A stretch of DNA of 17,577 bases. Origin: Flavisolibacter sp. GTDB lineage: Bacteria; Bacteroidota; Bacteroidia; Chitinophagales; Chitinophagaceae. Shown piece by piece: positions 1-7,117 of the stretch. The stretch covers positions 1-17,577 of the forward strand of contig JAGIAB010000023.1 in the NCBI GenBank assembly GCA_017745135.1, written 5' to 3'. Positions within the stretch are counted from its first letter, which is position 1. Each line of letters begins with the position of its first letter. The position numbers and the translations under genes were made by a program. The notes beneath the pieces were generated by a model. The model was not told the origin of the DNA. It saw only the letters and a program-made list of their open reading frames with translations, and did not search any database.

Positions 1-674
1 CGATAATAACGAACTCCGGATTTATTATTTTCCCTGTCTGTAAAACTAAAACTCCAGGTGTTGAAAGTGGTGGTGATGTCTCTTCCCGCAAAACCAAACC
101 TCCATTGATTACTGCGAATCTGCAATCCGGCATCAAGACCAAAACCCCAGGCTTTTGCAAAATGTCCAACATTGCGGTGGATAACCTTGGCGTTCAGGCC
201 AAAATCAATATTCTTGTTAGTGGACTGTTTTAAATTTTGAGCAAACGAAAGAAGAAATGCATAATCAGCCGACGAAAAAGCCTGGATGTTGTTATAATTA
301 ATGGAACCATCGGGCTCCACTAAAAACAAAGTATTCATGATGTCGTCCACTGCAAAGCGAAGTCCTGTAATGGCAAAAGCTCTTTTGTTATTTGCTAAAG
401 GAAAAGCAATGCTGGCATAATCATATTTTCCAATCCCCGCAAAATATTCAGCATGCATCAGGTTTACGCTGGGATGATCCTTTAAACGGGTAAGCCCCGC
501 AGGATTCCAGTAGCCGGCAGTGCCATCCTCAACCGAGGCTACTTGTGAACTTCCCATTGCCAGTCCACGGGCACCCGCGCCAATATTTAAAAATTCGTTG
601 GAATACTTTCTGAATTGAGCAGAAGCAGTTGTGGTAAGGATCAAAACGGAGAGAACCAGGAAACTGATTTTCAT
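1..674 (-). CDS. PorV/PorQ family outer-membrane protein (partial, C-terminus off window)
   Basis: Reading the minus strand from the ATG at 674 gives an open frame of 224 codons that leaves the window without a stop. The first 20 residues (MKISFLVLSVLILTTTASAQ) are a signal peptide ending in a plausible signal peptidase I site (ASA-Q). Next comes the segment NIGAGARGLAMGSSQVASVE and then a YWNPAGL motif, the N-terminal signature of the PorV/PorQ (UPF0164-like) beta-barrel family in Bacteroidota. Later residues alternate polar and hydrophobic, as expected of barrel strands. PorV and PorQ act with the type IX secretion system at the outer membrane, but many paralogues have no proven role in it. 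No other secretion gene lies nearby, so I assign family only. A TAnnTTTG element lies about 65 bases upstream of the start. Confidence 0.8.
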   Translation of the reverse strand, partial: MKISFLVLSVLILTTTASAQFRKYSNEFLNIGAGARGLAMGSSQVASVEDGTAGYWNPAGLTRLKDHPSVNLMHAEYFAGIGKYDYASIAFPLANNKRAFAITGLRFAVDDIMNTLFLVEPDGSINYNNIQAFSSADYAFLLSFAQNLKQSTNKNIDFGLNAKVIHRNVGHFAKAWGFGLDAGLQIRSNQWRFGFAGRDITTTFNTWSFSFTDRENNKSGVRYY

Positions 675-737
675 TTCTTCAATTTTCGGATAAGCAATGG
701 ATTAATGATGTCTTTTCAAAGGTTTTGGCTGCGTCGA

Positions 738-745
738 CAAATGTA
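738..745 (-). promoter_or_regulatory. Putative -7 element for the PorV/PorQ-like gene
   Basis: The minus strand reads TACATTTG, a full match to the Bacteroidota -7 consensus TAnnTTTG. Transcription would start near 730, giving a leader of about 55 bases. I do not see a -33 TTG at the usual distance, so this is a motif match only. Confidence 0.4.
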
Positions 746-834
746 ATTCTTTCATTTTCAAATTCATAATGTTGTTAATGTAAAAACACTCCCCTGAAAA
801 CGAAAGACTTAGCCCTAAATTGCGTAAGCCTGCC

Positions 835-842
835 TACTTTTG
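835..842 (+). promoter_or_regulatory. Putative -7 element for tyrS
   Basis: TACTTTTG matches TAnnTTTG exactly and is followed by GCCGCC. It lies 20 bases before the ATG at 862, so transcription would begin around 848. This supports ATG 862 as the tyrS start, because the longer open frame beginning at TTG 820 would include the promoter. The -33 element is not clear. Confidence 0.5.
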
Positions 843-861
843 CCGCCTAAGAATCAAACTT

Positions 862-2139
862 ATGAACCTTATCGAAGAACTGCGCTGGCGGGGACTGATC
901 CAGGATATGATGCCAGGCACTGAGGAACAATTACTTAAGGAGAGAACGTCGGGATATGTTGGGTTTGACCCCACCTCAGATTCGCTCCATATCGGCAGCC
1001 TGGTTCCTATTTTATTATTGGTTCACCTGCAAAGAGCCGGACATAAACCTGTTGCCTTAGTGGGTGGCGCTACCGGCATGGTTGGCGACCCCAGCGGTAA
1101 AAGCCAGGAAAGGAATTTACTGAGTGAGGATGTCTTGCAAAAGAATCTTGAGGGCATAAAAAAACAGCTCAGGAAGTTTTTGGATTTTGATTCTAATAAC
1201 CTGACCGCAGCCGAAATGGTAAATAATTACGATTGGTTTAAGGAGATAGGCTTCCTTCAATTTATACGCGATGTGGGAAAACATATCACGGTGAATTATA
1301 TGATGAGCAAGGACAGCGTTCGGAAGCGTATAGATAGCGAAGTAGGAATCAGTTTTACCGAATTCACTTACCAGTTAATCCAGGGCTACGATTTTTACTG
1401 GCTTTATCAAAATAAGAACTGCAAACTTCAAATGGGTGGCAGTGACCAGTGGGGTAACATTACCACGGGAACAGAACTGATTCGCCGTAAGGCCGGAGGC
1501 GAAGCCTTTGCTTTTACCTGTCCTTTACTTACAAAAGCTGATGGAGGAAAGTTTGGCAAAACAGAATCCGGCAACGTTTGGCTGGATGCGGAAAAAACAA
1601 CTCCTTACCAGTTCTACCAATTTTGGTTAAATGCCGCTGACGCCGATGCAGAAAAATGGATCAAGATTTTTACGTTCCTGCCTCAGAATGAAATCACTGA
1701 TTTGATCGAAGAACATCATAAAGATCAATCCAAAAGAGTTTTACAGAAACGTCTCGCTAAAGAACTCACCATTTTTGTTCACGGTGTAGATGAATACTTA
1801 AAAGCCGTTGAAACTACAGATAAATTATTCAGTCAAAAAAATGCTTCTGCAGATTCTTTAAGCGAGGAAGATTTGAAGGCTATGGAAGGCATCGTTCATA
1901 TCAATTATCCGAAAGAAAAATTGCAATCAGGGATTGATGCTGTTAGTTTTTTAGCTGAAACAACCATTTTCCCAAGTAAGGGTGAAGCAAGAAAAATGAT
2001 CCAGAATGGTGGGGTTAGCATCAACCGTACAAAGGTTGCAGCCGTTGATGAAGTAGTGAACGATACAAAACTTCTTCACGAAAAATATTTGCTGGTGCAG
2101 AAGGGAAAGAAAAATTATTATCTGGTGAATGCTATATAA
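862..2139 (+). CDS. tyrS: Tyrosine--tRNA ligase
   Basis: Class I aminoacyl-tRNA synthetase that activates tyrosine with ATP and charges tRNA-Tyr in the cytoplasm. Counting from ATG 862 (425 residues), the nucleotide-binding signature is GFDPTSDSLHIGSL at about 34-47, with HIGS in place of HIGH. The tyrosine pocket segment GGSDQWGN is at 192-199, and the second signature KFGKT (the KMSKS equivalent) is at 230-234. The C-terminus carries an S4-like RNA-binding domain (about 365-425, with FPSKGEARKMIQNGGVSIN). Length is normal for bacterial TyrRS. The frame is open back to TTG 820, but the added 14 residues are not typical and would overlap the predicted promoter, so 862 is preferred. It converges on lysA, with a hairpin between the two stops. 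Confidence 0.96.
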   Translation: MNLIEELRWRGLIQDMMPGTEEQLLKERTSGYVGFDPTSDSLHIGSLVPILLLVHLQRAGHKPVALVGGATGMVGDPSGKSQERNLLSEDVLQKNLEGIKKQLRKFLDFDSNNLTAAEMVNNYDWFKEIGFLQFIRDVGKHITVNYMMSKDSVRKRIDSEVGISFTEFTYQLIQGYDFYWLYQNKNCKLQMGGSDQWGNITTGTELIRRKAGGEAFAFTCPLLTKADGGKFGKTESGNVWLDAEKTTPYQFYQFWLNAADADAEKWIKIFTFLPQNEITDLIEEHHKDQSKRVLQKRLAKELTIFVHGVDEYLKAVETTDKLFSQKNASADSLSEEDLKAMEGIVHINYPKEKLQSGIDAVSFLAETTIFPSKGEARKMIQNGGVSINRTKVAAVDEVVNDTKLLHEKYLLVQKGKKNYYLVNAI

Positions 2140-2141
2140 CA

Positions 2142-2189
2142 GTTGTAAGAAAGGATCTTTAACTCAGTTGTCAAATAGATTCTTACAAC
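2142..2189. terminator. Inverted repeat between convergent tyrS and lysA
   Basis: GTTGTAAGAA (2142-2151) pairs perfectly with TTCTTACAAC (2180-2189) around a 28-base loop. The right arm includes the lysA stop codon. The position between two convergent stops suggests a bidirectional transcript end. There is no strong T tract and the loop is long, so terminator function is inferred. Confidence 0.4.
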
Positions 2190-3394
2190 ACTTTAACTTG
2201 CTTTCTCAGCAAATCTTCAAACTCATCCCGTTTACGAATGAGAAAAGCTTCGCCGTCTTTTACCAAAACCTCGGCAGGCTTGTATCGTGAGTTGTAGTTA
2301 GAAGACATTTCAAACCCATAAGCGCCGGCATTATAAATAACTAGATAATCACCTTCACGAACTTCATGCAACAAACGGTCATTGGCAAAGGTGTCAGTCT
2401 CACAGATGTAGCCGGTTACTGTATATGCTTTTTCTTCGGCGGTCGGGTTTGAAATATTGACGATGTGGTGATAAGCGTCGTACATCATCGGGCGGATCAA
2501 ATGATTCAATCCGCTGTTCACACCGGCAAAAATCTGAACACCATTGTCCTTGATCACATTCACCTGGGTAATGAGATAACCACACTCGCTTACCAAATAT
2601 TTTCCCGGTTCAAACCACAACTGAAATTTTCTTCCATTGAAAACATGTGAGTCCAAAAATTTCTTCAGCTTACCGGCGATCAAGGCAATATCAGTTTCCT
2701 CATCCTCGGGTTCATAAGGAACTTTAAATCCACCGCCCAAATCAATGACTTCAAGGTCGGGGAAATGAGAAACTAGTTCACTCAACACTTTAACTCCATG
2801 TACAAATATGTCGGCATCCTTTATATCACTGCCGGTATGAATGTGGAGGGTTTTTATTTTGATTTGGTTCTCTTCAACAATCTGCTTCAGAAAATCAATC
2901 CGGTCAATTGGAATTCCAAACTTGCTTCTTTCATGGCCTGTTGAAATTTTCAAATTTCCACCTGCCAAAATATTCGGTCTTAAGCGAACGCCAACAGGAT
3001 AGGAATTGCCATATTTTTTACCGAATTTTTCAAGGTTGGATAAACTATCAATGTTGACATGCACACCGGCTTCAACTGCTTCCTGGATCTCTTCAAAAGA
3101 AATTCCATTTGAAGTGTAAAGAATTTTATGGGGATGCACGCCTGCATGCAAAGCCAGTTTTACTTCGTTGATGCTGCTGCAATCAATACCGCAACCAATG
3201 GAATCAATGTACTTGAGAATATTAATATTGGTGAGTGCCTTACAGGCAAAAAAGAATTTGGCATCAATTACCGAAAAGCCAGATGTAAGCTTTTCGTATT
3301 GTTCTTTTATTTTTTCAGCATGATAAACATAAAGCGGCGTTCCAAAACGTTCGGCAAGATCATTCAACTGGCTATGCGATAAACTTTGTGGCAT
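2183..3394 (-). CDS. lysA: Diaminopimelate decarboxylase
   Basis: PLP-dependent fold-type III decarboxylase that converts meso-diaminopimelate to L-lysine, the last step of lysine synthesis. The 403 residues show the PLP lysine in FFACKALTN (K52), the HIHTGS motif (183-188), the phosphate-binding glycine segment DLGGGF (218-223) and EPGK (262-265). The substrate-contact segment CETDTFA starts at C331, and YGFEMSSNYNSR lies near the C-terminus (about 359-370). This layout separates it from arginine or ornithine decarboxylases. It is a stand-alone enzyme, not the aspartokinase fusion seen in some bacteria. It starts 42 bases after scpB ends on the same strand, so co-transcription with scpB and perhaps atpG is likely. 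I see no lysine riboswitch upstream. Confidence 0.95.
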   Translation of the reverse strand: MPQSLSHSQLNDLAERFGTPLYVYHAEKIKEQYEKLTSGFSVIDAKFFFACKALTNINILKYIDSIGCGIDCSSINEVKLALHAGVHPHKILYTSNGISFEEIQEAVEAGVHVNIDSLSNLEKFGKKYGNSYPVGVRLRPNILAGGNLKISTGHERSKFGIPIDRIDFLKQIVEENQIKIKTLHIHTGSDIKDADIFVHGVKVLSELVSHFPDLEVIDLGGGFKVPYEPEDEETDIALIAGKLKKFLDSHVFNGRKFQLWFEPGKYLVSECGYLITQVNVIKDNGVQIFAGVNSGLNHLIRPMMYDAYHHIVNISNPTAEEKAYTVTGYICETDTFANDRLLHEVREGDYLVIYNAGAYGFEMSSNYNSRYKPAEVLVKDGEAFLIRKRDEFEDLLRKQVKVL

Positions 3395-3436
3395 TGTCTG
3401 AACCTTGATTTGGGAGATTAGTGGATTATCCGGAAA

Positions 3437-4432
3437 TTATTTCTCTTCCTTTTCATCAGAATCTTCATCATTGGTCGCCTCATCATCAGAAGTAGTTTCA
3501 TTTGCTCCTTCATCGTCTGAACCTTCTTCCGGAGCATTATCGGTTTCTTCTTCAGGAGCATCACTTTCGTTGGACTCCTCTTCTTCTATTTCTTCCTGAA
3601 CATCTTCGGTCTCTTCTACTTCATCGCCCTCAATGAAAGTTTCGTCCGCGATAAATTCTTCGGTGGCTTCTTCGCTCGGCAAATCTTCAGCGGTAGTTTC
3701 TTCTGACTCTTTTGGACCGCCTTCTTCTGCTTCTATTTCAAAACTGTGACCATTGACATGCTCTTCTTCAGTTGGAGTTCCATTTTGCACTTCTGCGTCC
3801 ACCAATTCTCCTTCTTCTGAAACCACCAGGCTTTCGCTTTGTTCAAAATCGGTATGATGAATTCGGGTAGGTTCAACAATTTGTTCGGCCAATACTTCTT
3901 TGATCTTTGGAAGATCATCAGCAGAATTGATCCCGAAATAATCCATGAAGTTTTTAGAAGTTGCATACACCAATGGATGACCGGGCAATTTTTCGTTGCG
4001 GCCGCTAATGATGATCAATTCTTTTTCCAGTAATTTTTGAACGGCATAATCGCTGCTCACACCGCGAATGGCTTCAATCTCGCCTTTTGTTACCGGTTGT
4101 TTATATGCAATAATTGCAAGCGTTTCGAGGGCCGCAGCAGATAAGCGTTTGAGATATTTTTCTCCGTTAAGCTGCGCAACGGTTTTATGAAAATCTTTCT
4201 TGGTAAGGAATTGCCATCCCCCACCACTCTGACGAACTTCAAAAGGATAAAACTCAGAGTCGTATTTTTCAACAATGCCTTCGAGAGCTGCATCCACCTG
4301 TTCAACAACAATCTTATCCTCCATAAAACCAAAAGCCTGGTTGACAAGATCTGTAATTTCAGCAGAAGTCAATGGTTTATCGCTTGCGAAGATGAGTGCT
4401 TCAATGTGCGGTATGAGGTTTGAAATTTCCAT
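3437..4432 (-). CDS. scpB: SMC-Scp complex subunit ScpB with a long acidic tail
   Basis: ScpB is a winged-helix protein that, with ScpA, binds the SMC ATPase in the chromosome-condensing complex. Residues 1-190 hold the family core: an N-terminal IEALIFASDKPLT segment (10-22) and the characteristic LETLAIIAYKQPVTKGEIEAIRGV (102-125). That is followed by LLEKELI and GHPLVYATSKNFMDYFGI (151-168). From about residue 195 to 331 the protein is a low-complexity tail made mostly of E, D, S, T, N and G, with very few basic residues, and is presumably disordered. Typical ScpB proteins are about 180-250 residues. The start codon is preceded directly by a dispersed repeat whose AGGGGGA could serve as a ribosome-binding site. 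scpA is not in the window. Confidence 0.93.
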   Translation of the reverse strand: MEISNLIPHIEALIFASDKPLTSAEITDLVNQAFGFMEDKIVVEQVDAALEGIVEKYDSEFYPFEVRQSGGGWQFLTKKDFHKTVAQLNGEKYLKRLSAAALETLAIIAYKQPVTKGEIEAIRGVSSDYAVQKLLEKELIIISGRNEKLPGHPLVYATSKNFMDYFGINSADDLPKIKEVLAEQIVEPTRIHHTDFEQSESLVVSEEGELVDAEVQNGTPTEEEHVNGHSFEIEAEEGGPKESEETTAEDLPSEEATEEFIADETFIEGDEVEETEDVQEEIEEEESNESDAPEEETDNAPEEGSDDEGANETTSDDEATNDEDSDEKEEK

Positions 4433-4435
4433 ATT

Positions 4436-4614
4436 CCCCCTGTCCCCCTAAAGGGGAGACTTAGATTGTAGTGTCTTTATTAAATTTGAAATGCTTTGAT
4501 ACAGAGCTAATTTTTACAACCGAAAGTTCATTGCTATCATTAATTCGACTTCTAAAGAACTGCATTTGTAAAAAAGTTTCTTCGGCCTAAGTTCCCCCAC
4601 CGGGGGACAGGGGG
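4436..4614. repeat. Inverted pair of REP-like palindromic repeats filling the atpG-scpB gap
   Basis: The left unit (4436-4464) reads CCCCCTGTCCCCCTAAAGGG then GAGACTTAG. The right unit (4587-4614) is in inverted orientation and reads, on the minus strand, CCCCCTGTCCCCCGGTGGGG then GAACTTAG. Each unit is a small palindrome of C runs and G runs. Together they enclose about 120 bases and span almost the whole 182-base gap: the right end touches the atpG stop (TAG, 4615-4617) and the left end is 3 bases before the scpB ATG. The flank of the right unit (4551-4586) also matches a third copy at 15260-15327. The layout resembles REP doublets or a small non-autonomous element. No tnpA-REP transposase is visible here. 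Confidence 0.75.
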
Positions 4615-5493
4615 CTATCCCTGAAGCGCTGCTGCACCACTCACAATCTCGGTCAACTCAGTTGTAATAGCAGCCTGCCTTGCACGGTTGTAAGAAATCT
4701 TCAGATTGCGCAACAACTCGTTGGCATTTTCTGTTGCCTTATCCATTGCCGTCATGCGGGCACCGTGTTCAGAAGCATGTGCATCCAATACCGCTTTAAA
4801 CAATTGCGTGTTCAAAATCTTCGGCATCAATTCAGCAATCAGTTCTTCCTTATTTGGATCGAAAATAAAATCGGCTTTCACACCGCCGCCTGCGTTGGTC
4901 TTTTGAATGGGCAGGAATTGCTCCACAACAAAACGCTGTGTCGCCGCATTTTTAAATTCGCTGTACACAATTTCAACCCTGTCAAATTCTTTATTTTGAA
5001 AAGCCTGGATAGCAGCCTGTGAAGCTTGTTGAACGCTTTCAAAACTCAAATTCAGGAAAATATCTTTATAAGTATCGGTTACTTTAAAATTGTTTTTGGC
5101 AAAGTGTTCAAATCCTTTCTTACCAATGCTCCAAATGGTTACATTTCCTTTTGATGCCTGCTCAGCATATTTTTCACTAATGGTTAGCTTGGCCAACTTG
5201 ATGACATTGGAATTGTAAGCACCCGCCAATCCGCGGTCAGAGGTAATAACAATAAAAAGTATCCTTTCAACCTGACGTTCAACGGCCAAAGCGTTGTCAC
5301 CTTCTACCTGGGTATTGCTTACAATATTGCTTAGCATTTCCTGGAGCTTCCTGGCATACGGACGCATTTGAACAATGGCATCCTGTGCACGGCGCAGTTT
5401 GGCGGCACTTACCATCTTCATTGCCTTGGTGATTTGCTGCGTACTTTGAACAGACTTAATTCGGTTGCGTACTTCTTTTAATTGACCAGCCAT
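4615..5493 (-). CDS. atpG: ATP synthase F1 subunit gamma
   Basis: Central rotor-shaft subunit of F1Fo ATP synthase, which couples proton flow through Fo to catalysis in the alpha3beta3 ring. The 292 residues show both hallmark coiled-coil ends: KEVRNRIKSVQSTQQITKAM at the N-terminus (6-25) followed by KMVSAAKLRRAQ. At the C-terminus, MTAMDKATENANELL and YNRARQAAITTELTEIVSGA end the protein. The middle holds the Rossmann-like domain with ITSDRGLAGAYNSN. Length is normal. It is the first gene of a minus-strand block (atpG, scpB, lysA) and is divergent from a GNAT gene, so atpA and the other F1Fo genes are not directly upstream. A TACTTTTG element and a long leader hairpin precede it. Confidence 0.96.
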   Translation of the reverse strand: MAGQLKEVRNRIKSVQSTQQITKAMKMVSAAKLRRAQDAIVQMRPYARKLQEMLSNIVSNTQVEGDNALAVERQVERILFIVITSDRGLAGAYNSNVIKLAKLTISEKYAEQASKGNVTIWSIGKKGFEHFAKNNFKVTDTYKDIFLNLSFESVQQASQAAIQAFQNKEFDRVEIVYSEFKNAATQRFVVEQFLPIQKTNAGGGVKADFIFDPNKEELIAELMPKILNTQLFKAVLDAHASEHGARMTAMDKATENANELLRNLKISYNRARQAAITTELTEIVSGAAALQG

Positions 5494-5510
5494 GTGTTTT
5501 AAGTTTGCAA

Positions 5511-5586
5511 TTGGCAGTTGGCTATTTGCAGTTTAGTTTCCCTATTCCAACATTCAACTGCAAAACCGGGAACCGGCAACTGCCAA
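5511..5586 (-). repeat. Two-part inverted repeat in the atpG leader
   Basis: Outer arms TTGGCAGTTG (5511-5520) and CAACTGCCAA (5577-5586) are perfect complements. Inner arms TTTGCAGTT (5525-5533) and AACTGCAAA (5556-5564) are also perfect. The right side has an extra block between its arms (5565-5576), so the fold has an internal loop. It lies between the predicted atpG promoter (5606-5613) and the atpG ATG (5493), so it should be transcribed as part of the leader. It may be a dispersed repeat or an RNA regulatory structure. Confidence 0.55.
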
Positions 5587-5605
5587 CTCATCCAAAATTC
5601 GGCCG

Positions 5606-5613
5606 CAAAAGTA
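5606..5613 (-). promoter_or_regulatory. Putative -7 element for the atpG block
   Basis: The minus strand reads TACTTTTG followed by CGGCCG, a strong form of the Bacteroidota TAnnTTTG element and nearly the same as the one before tyrS. Transcription would begin near 5600, leaving a leader of about 105 bases that contains the inverted repeat. Confidence 0.5.
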
Positions 5614-5674
5614 CGGGAACGAGGGATAAATTCCATATTTAAGGCTTTGCCAATTTTGAACTTAATTTGCCGGC

Positions 5675-6097
5675 ATGGAAATTAAACAGGCAACAGAAAA
5701 AGAAGATTTTTTGAAGTGTTGGGAAGTAGTCCGCGAACTCCGCCCCCATCTTGACCAGGAACAATACCTTACCCTTATTCTGTATATGATTGATGAAGGC
5801 TACAAGATGATTTATATCGAAGAAAACGGCAAAGGGGTTGCTTTTTGTGGCTACCGCTTAACTACCATGCTTCACCGCGGCCGGAGTATTTACATTGACG
5901 ACTTGTGCACTTTGCCAGAGGCAAGAGGACAAGGCCACGCAAAGGCTTTATTGGATTATGTTTTAGAAGAAGCCAGGGCTGAAGAATTACAAAGCATTCA
6001 CCTGGATTCAGGCCATCACAGGCATGATGCGCACCGGCTGTATTTGAATTTTGGTTTTAAAATCACCTCGCATCATTTTGTAATAGAAATGAAATAA
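5675..6097 (+). CDS. GNAT family N-acetyltransferase
   Basis: Small acyltransferase (140 residues) of the GCN5-related family, which moves an acetyl group from acetyl-CoA to an amine. The sequence shows an N-terminal ATEKEDFLKCWEVV helix region, then the core strand SIYIDDLCTLPEARGQGHAKALL (71-93). Its RGQGHA (84-89) is the pyrophosphate-binding loop of motif A. A later YLNFGF (123-128) fits motif B, where the Tyr often acts as general acid. The substrate cannot be told. The ATG lies only about 5 bases after a near-consensus -7 motif (TTAATTTG, 5662-5669), so the transcript may be leaderless or nearly so. It is divergent from atpG and converges on the lipoprotein gene. Confidence 0.88.
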   Translation: MEIKQATEKEDFLKCWEVVRELRPHLDQEQYLTLILYMIDEGYKMIYIEENGKGVAFCGYRLTTMLHRGRSIYIDDLCTLPEARGQGHAKALLDYVLEEARAEELQSIHLDSGHHRHDAHRLYLNFGFKITSHHFVIEMK

Positions 6098-6157
6098 GAG
6101 CTACAGGCTCAAATTGAAAGAAACCTCAGACCCTAAAACCTGCAACTTGAAACTTTT

Positions 6158-6856
6158 CTAATCCGCCAATTCAAACTGCCTTTTCAACCCATAAGTAATA
6201 AAAATCCTCCCGCCTGCCATTGTTTTTTCCTGCAAAGGAATTTCCTGCTCCATGTACAATGCAAGGCTAATCGGCCCTTTCTTTACGCTTCTTAAAAAAG
6301 CTTCATCAATATTTACCTTTCCGTTTACCACCGGTACCATATCATTAAAACCCGAACTCTCAAAAGCAGTATCCAACAACAGCAACCGGATTGTTTTTTC
6401 TGCTGCCGGAAAATTTCTCAATTGAATAGAAAATGGCTTACGGGTGATTTTTCCTGGAAATTCTTCTTCAAGAGTGAATGGTGAGAATTCAAAGCCGTTT
6501 TTATAGCGTTTATTGTTGGGAGTTGTAAAGACAATCATATGCTTTCCGGCAAAAGAATCGATAGGCTTTTGCACTTCGTAAAAAAAACCGGAAAGTTTTG
6601 CACTGTCAGTTCCTATTTTTAGCCCATCCAGTTCCACGGTCGCAGGTTCTATATTTACGGCGCTGCCGTCTTCCCCCCCTTCCCTGAATTGAAAAACACA
6701 AGTCGCATAGCCTGCATCTTCTTCGGCTGTAATTGCATAATCAAAATAAAGTCTGTCAAAATCCGCAGTGCTTTCAACCTTATCCCTGTTCGTACATCCC
6801 GCCACTATGGCTGCAAATCCTAAAAACAAAACCATCCTTGTCTTGCTAAACTTCAT
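6158..6856 (-). CDS. Lipoprotein of unknown function
   Basis: I do not recognise the family. The N-terminus MKFSKTRMVLFLGFAAIVAG is a lipoprotein signal with the lipobox IVAGC, so C21 should be lipid-modified and the protein anchored in the periplasm or at the cell surface. The mature part (about 210 residues) has no membrane segment. Its alternating hydrophobic pattern (for example RLYFDYAITAEEDAGYATCVFQF near residues 35-57) suggests a mostly beta-strand fold. There is no catalytic motif that I can name. It is encoded alone, converges on the acetyltransferase gene and is divergent from secA. Whether it has a role in export is unknown. Confidence 0.8.
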   Translation of the reverse strand: MKFSKTRMVLFLGFAAIVAGCTNRDKVESTADFDRLYFDYAITAEEDAGYATCVFQFREGGEDGSAVNIEPATVELDGLKIGTDSAKLSGFFYEVQKPIDSFAGKHMIVFTTPNNKRYKNGFEFSPFTLEEEFPGKITRKPFSIQLRNFPAAEKTIRLLLLDTAFESSGFNDMVPVVNGKVNIDEAFLRSVKKGPISLALYMEQEIPLQEKTMAGGRIFITYGLKRQFELAD

Positions 6857-6950
6857 TCTTCACTATTTGGCCCAAAGTAAAGTAAAGAAGTTCAAAACCT
6901 TTGGCTTTGTTAAGCTTAAAACAGGGCTCAATCATCACTGTAATTTGATT

Positions 6951-6958
6951 TATCTTTG
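6951..6958 (+). promoter_or_regulatory. Putative -7 element for secA
   Basis: TATCTTTG matches TAnnTTTG exactly. It lies 160 bases before the secA ATG, which would give a leader of about 150 bases. That leader contains TGTCAAA (6966-6972) and its complement TTTGACA (7001-7007). No clear -33 element is present. Confidence 0.35.
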
Positions 6959-7117
6959 ACGGCTCTGTCAAATTGGCTACTAATTATTTATAGCACTTTT
7001 TTTGACAAAGAAAAAATTCGGGAGTCAGAATCAAAAATCTCAGATATCCAACCACTACCGGACCACTGAAGTTTTGACCTCTGCTTTTGAACCGACTTAT
7101 TAAAAGCATTAGATTTT

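Noticed and set aside
820..861. TTG start extending tyrS by 14 residues
   Set aside because: The extra residues do not look like TyrRS, and the TAnnTTTG motif at 835-842 lies within them; ATG 862 gives the usual start.
3395..3436. Lysine riboswitch before lysA
   Set aside because: The 42-base gap after scpB is far too short for a lysine riboswitch.
3405..3599. Plus-strand open frame coding a Ser-rich peptide
   Set aside because: It is the complement of the Glu/Asp-rich ScpB tail codons and has no independent coding signs.
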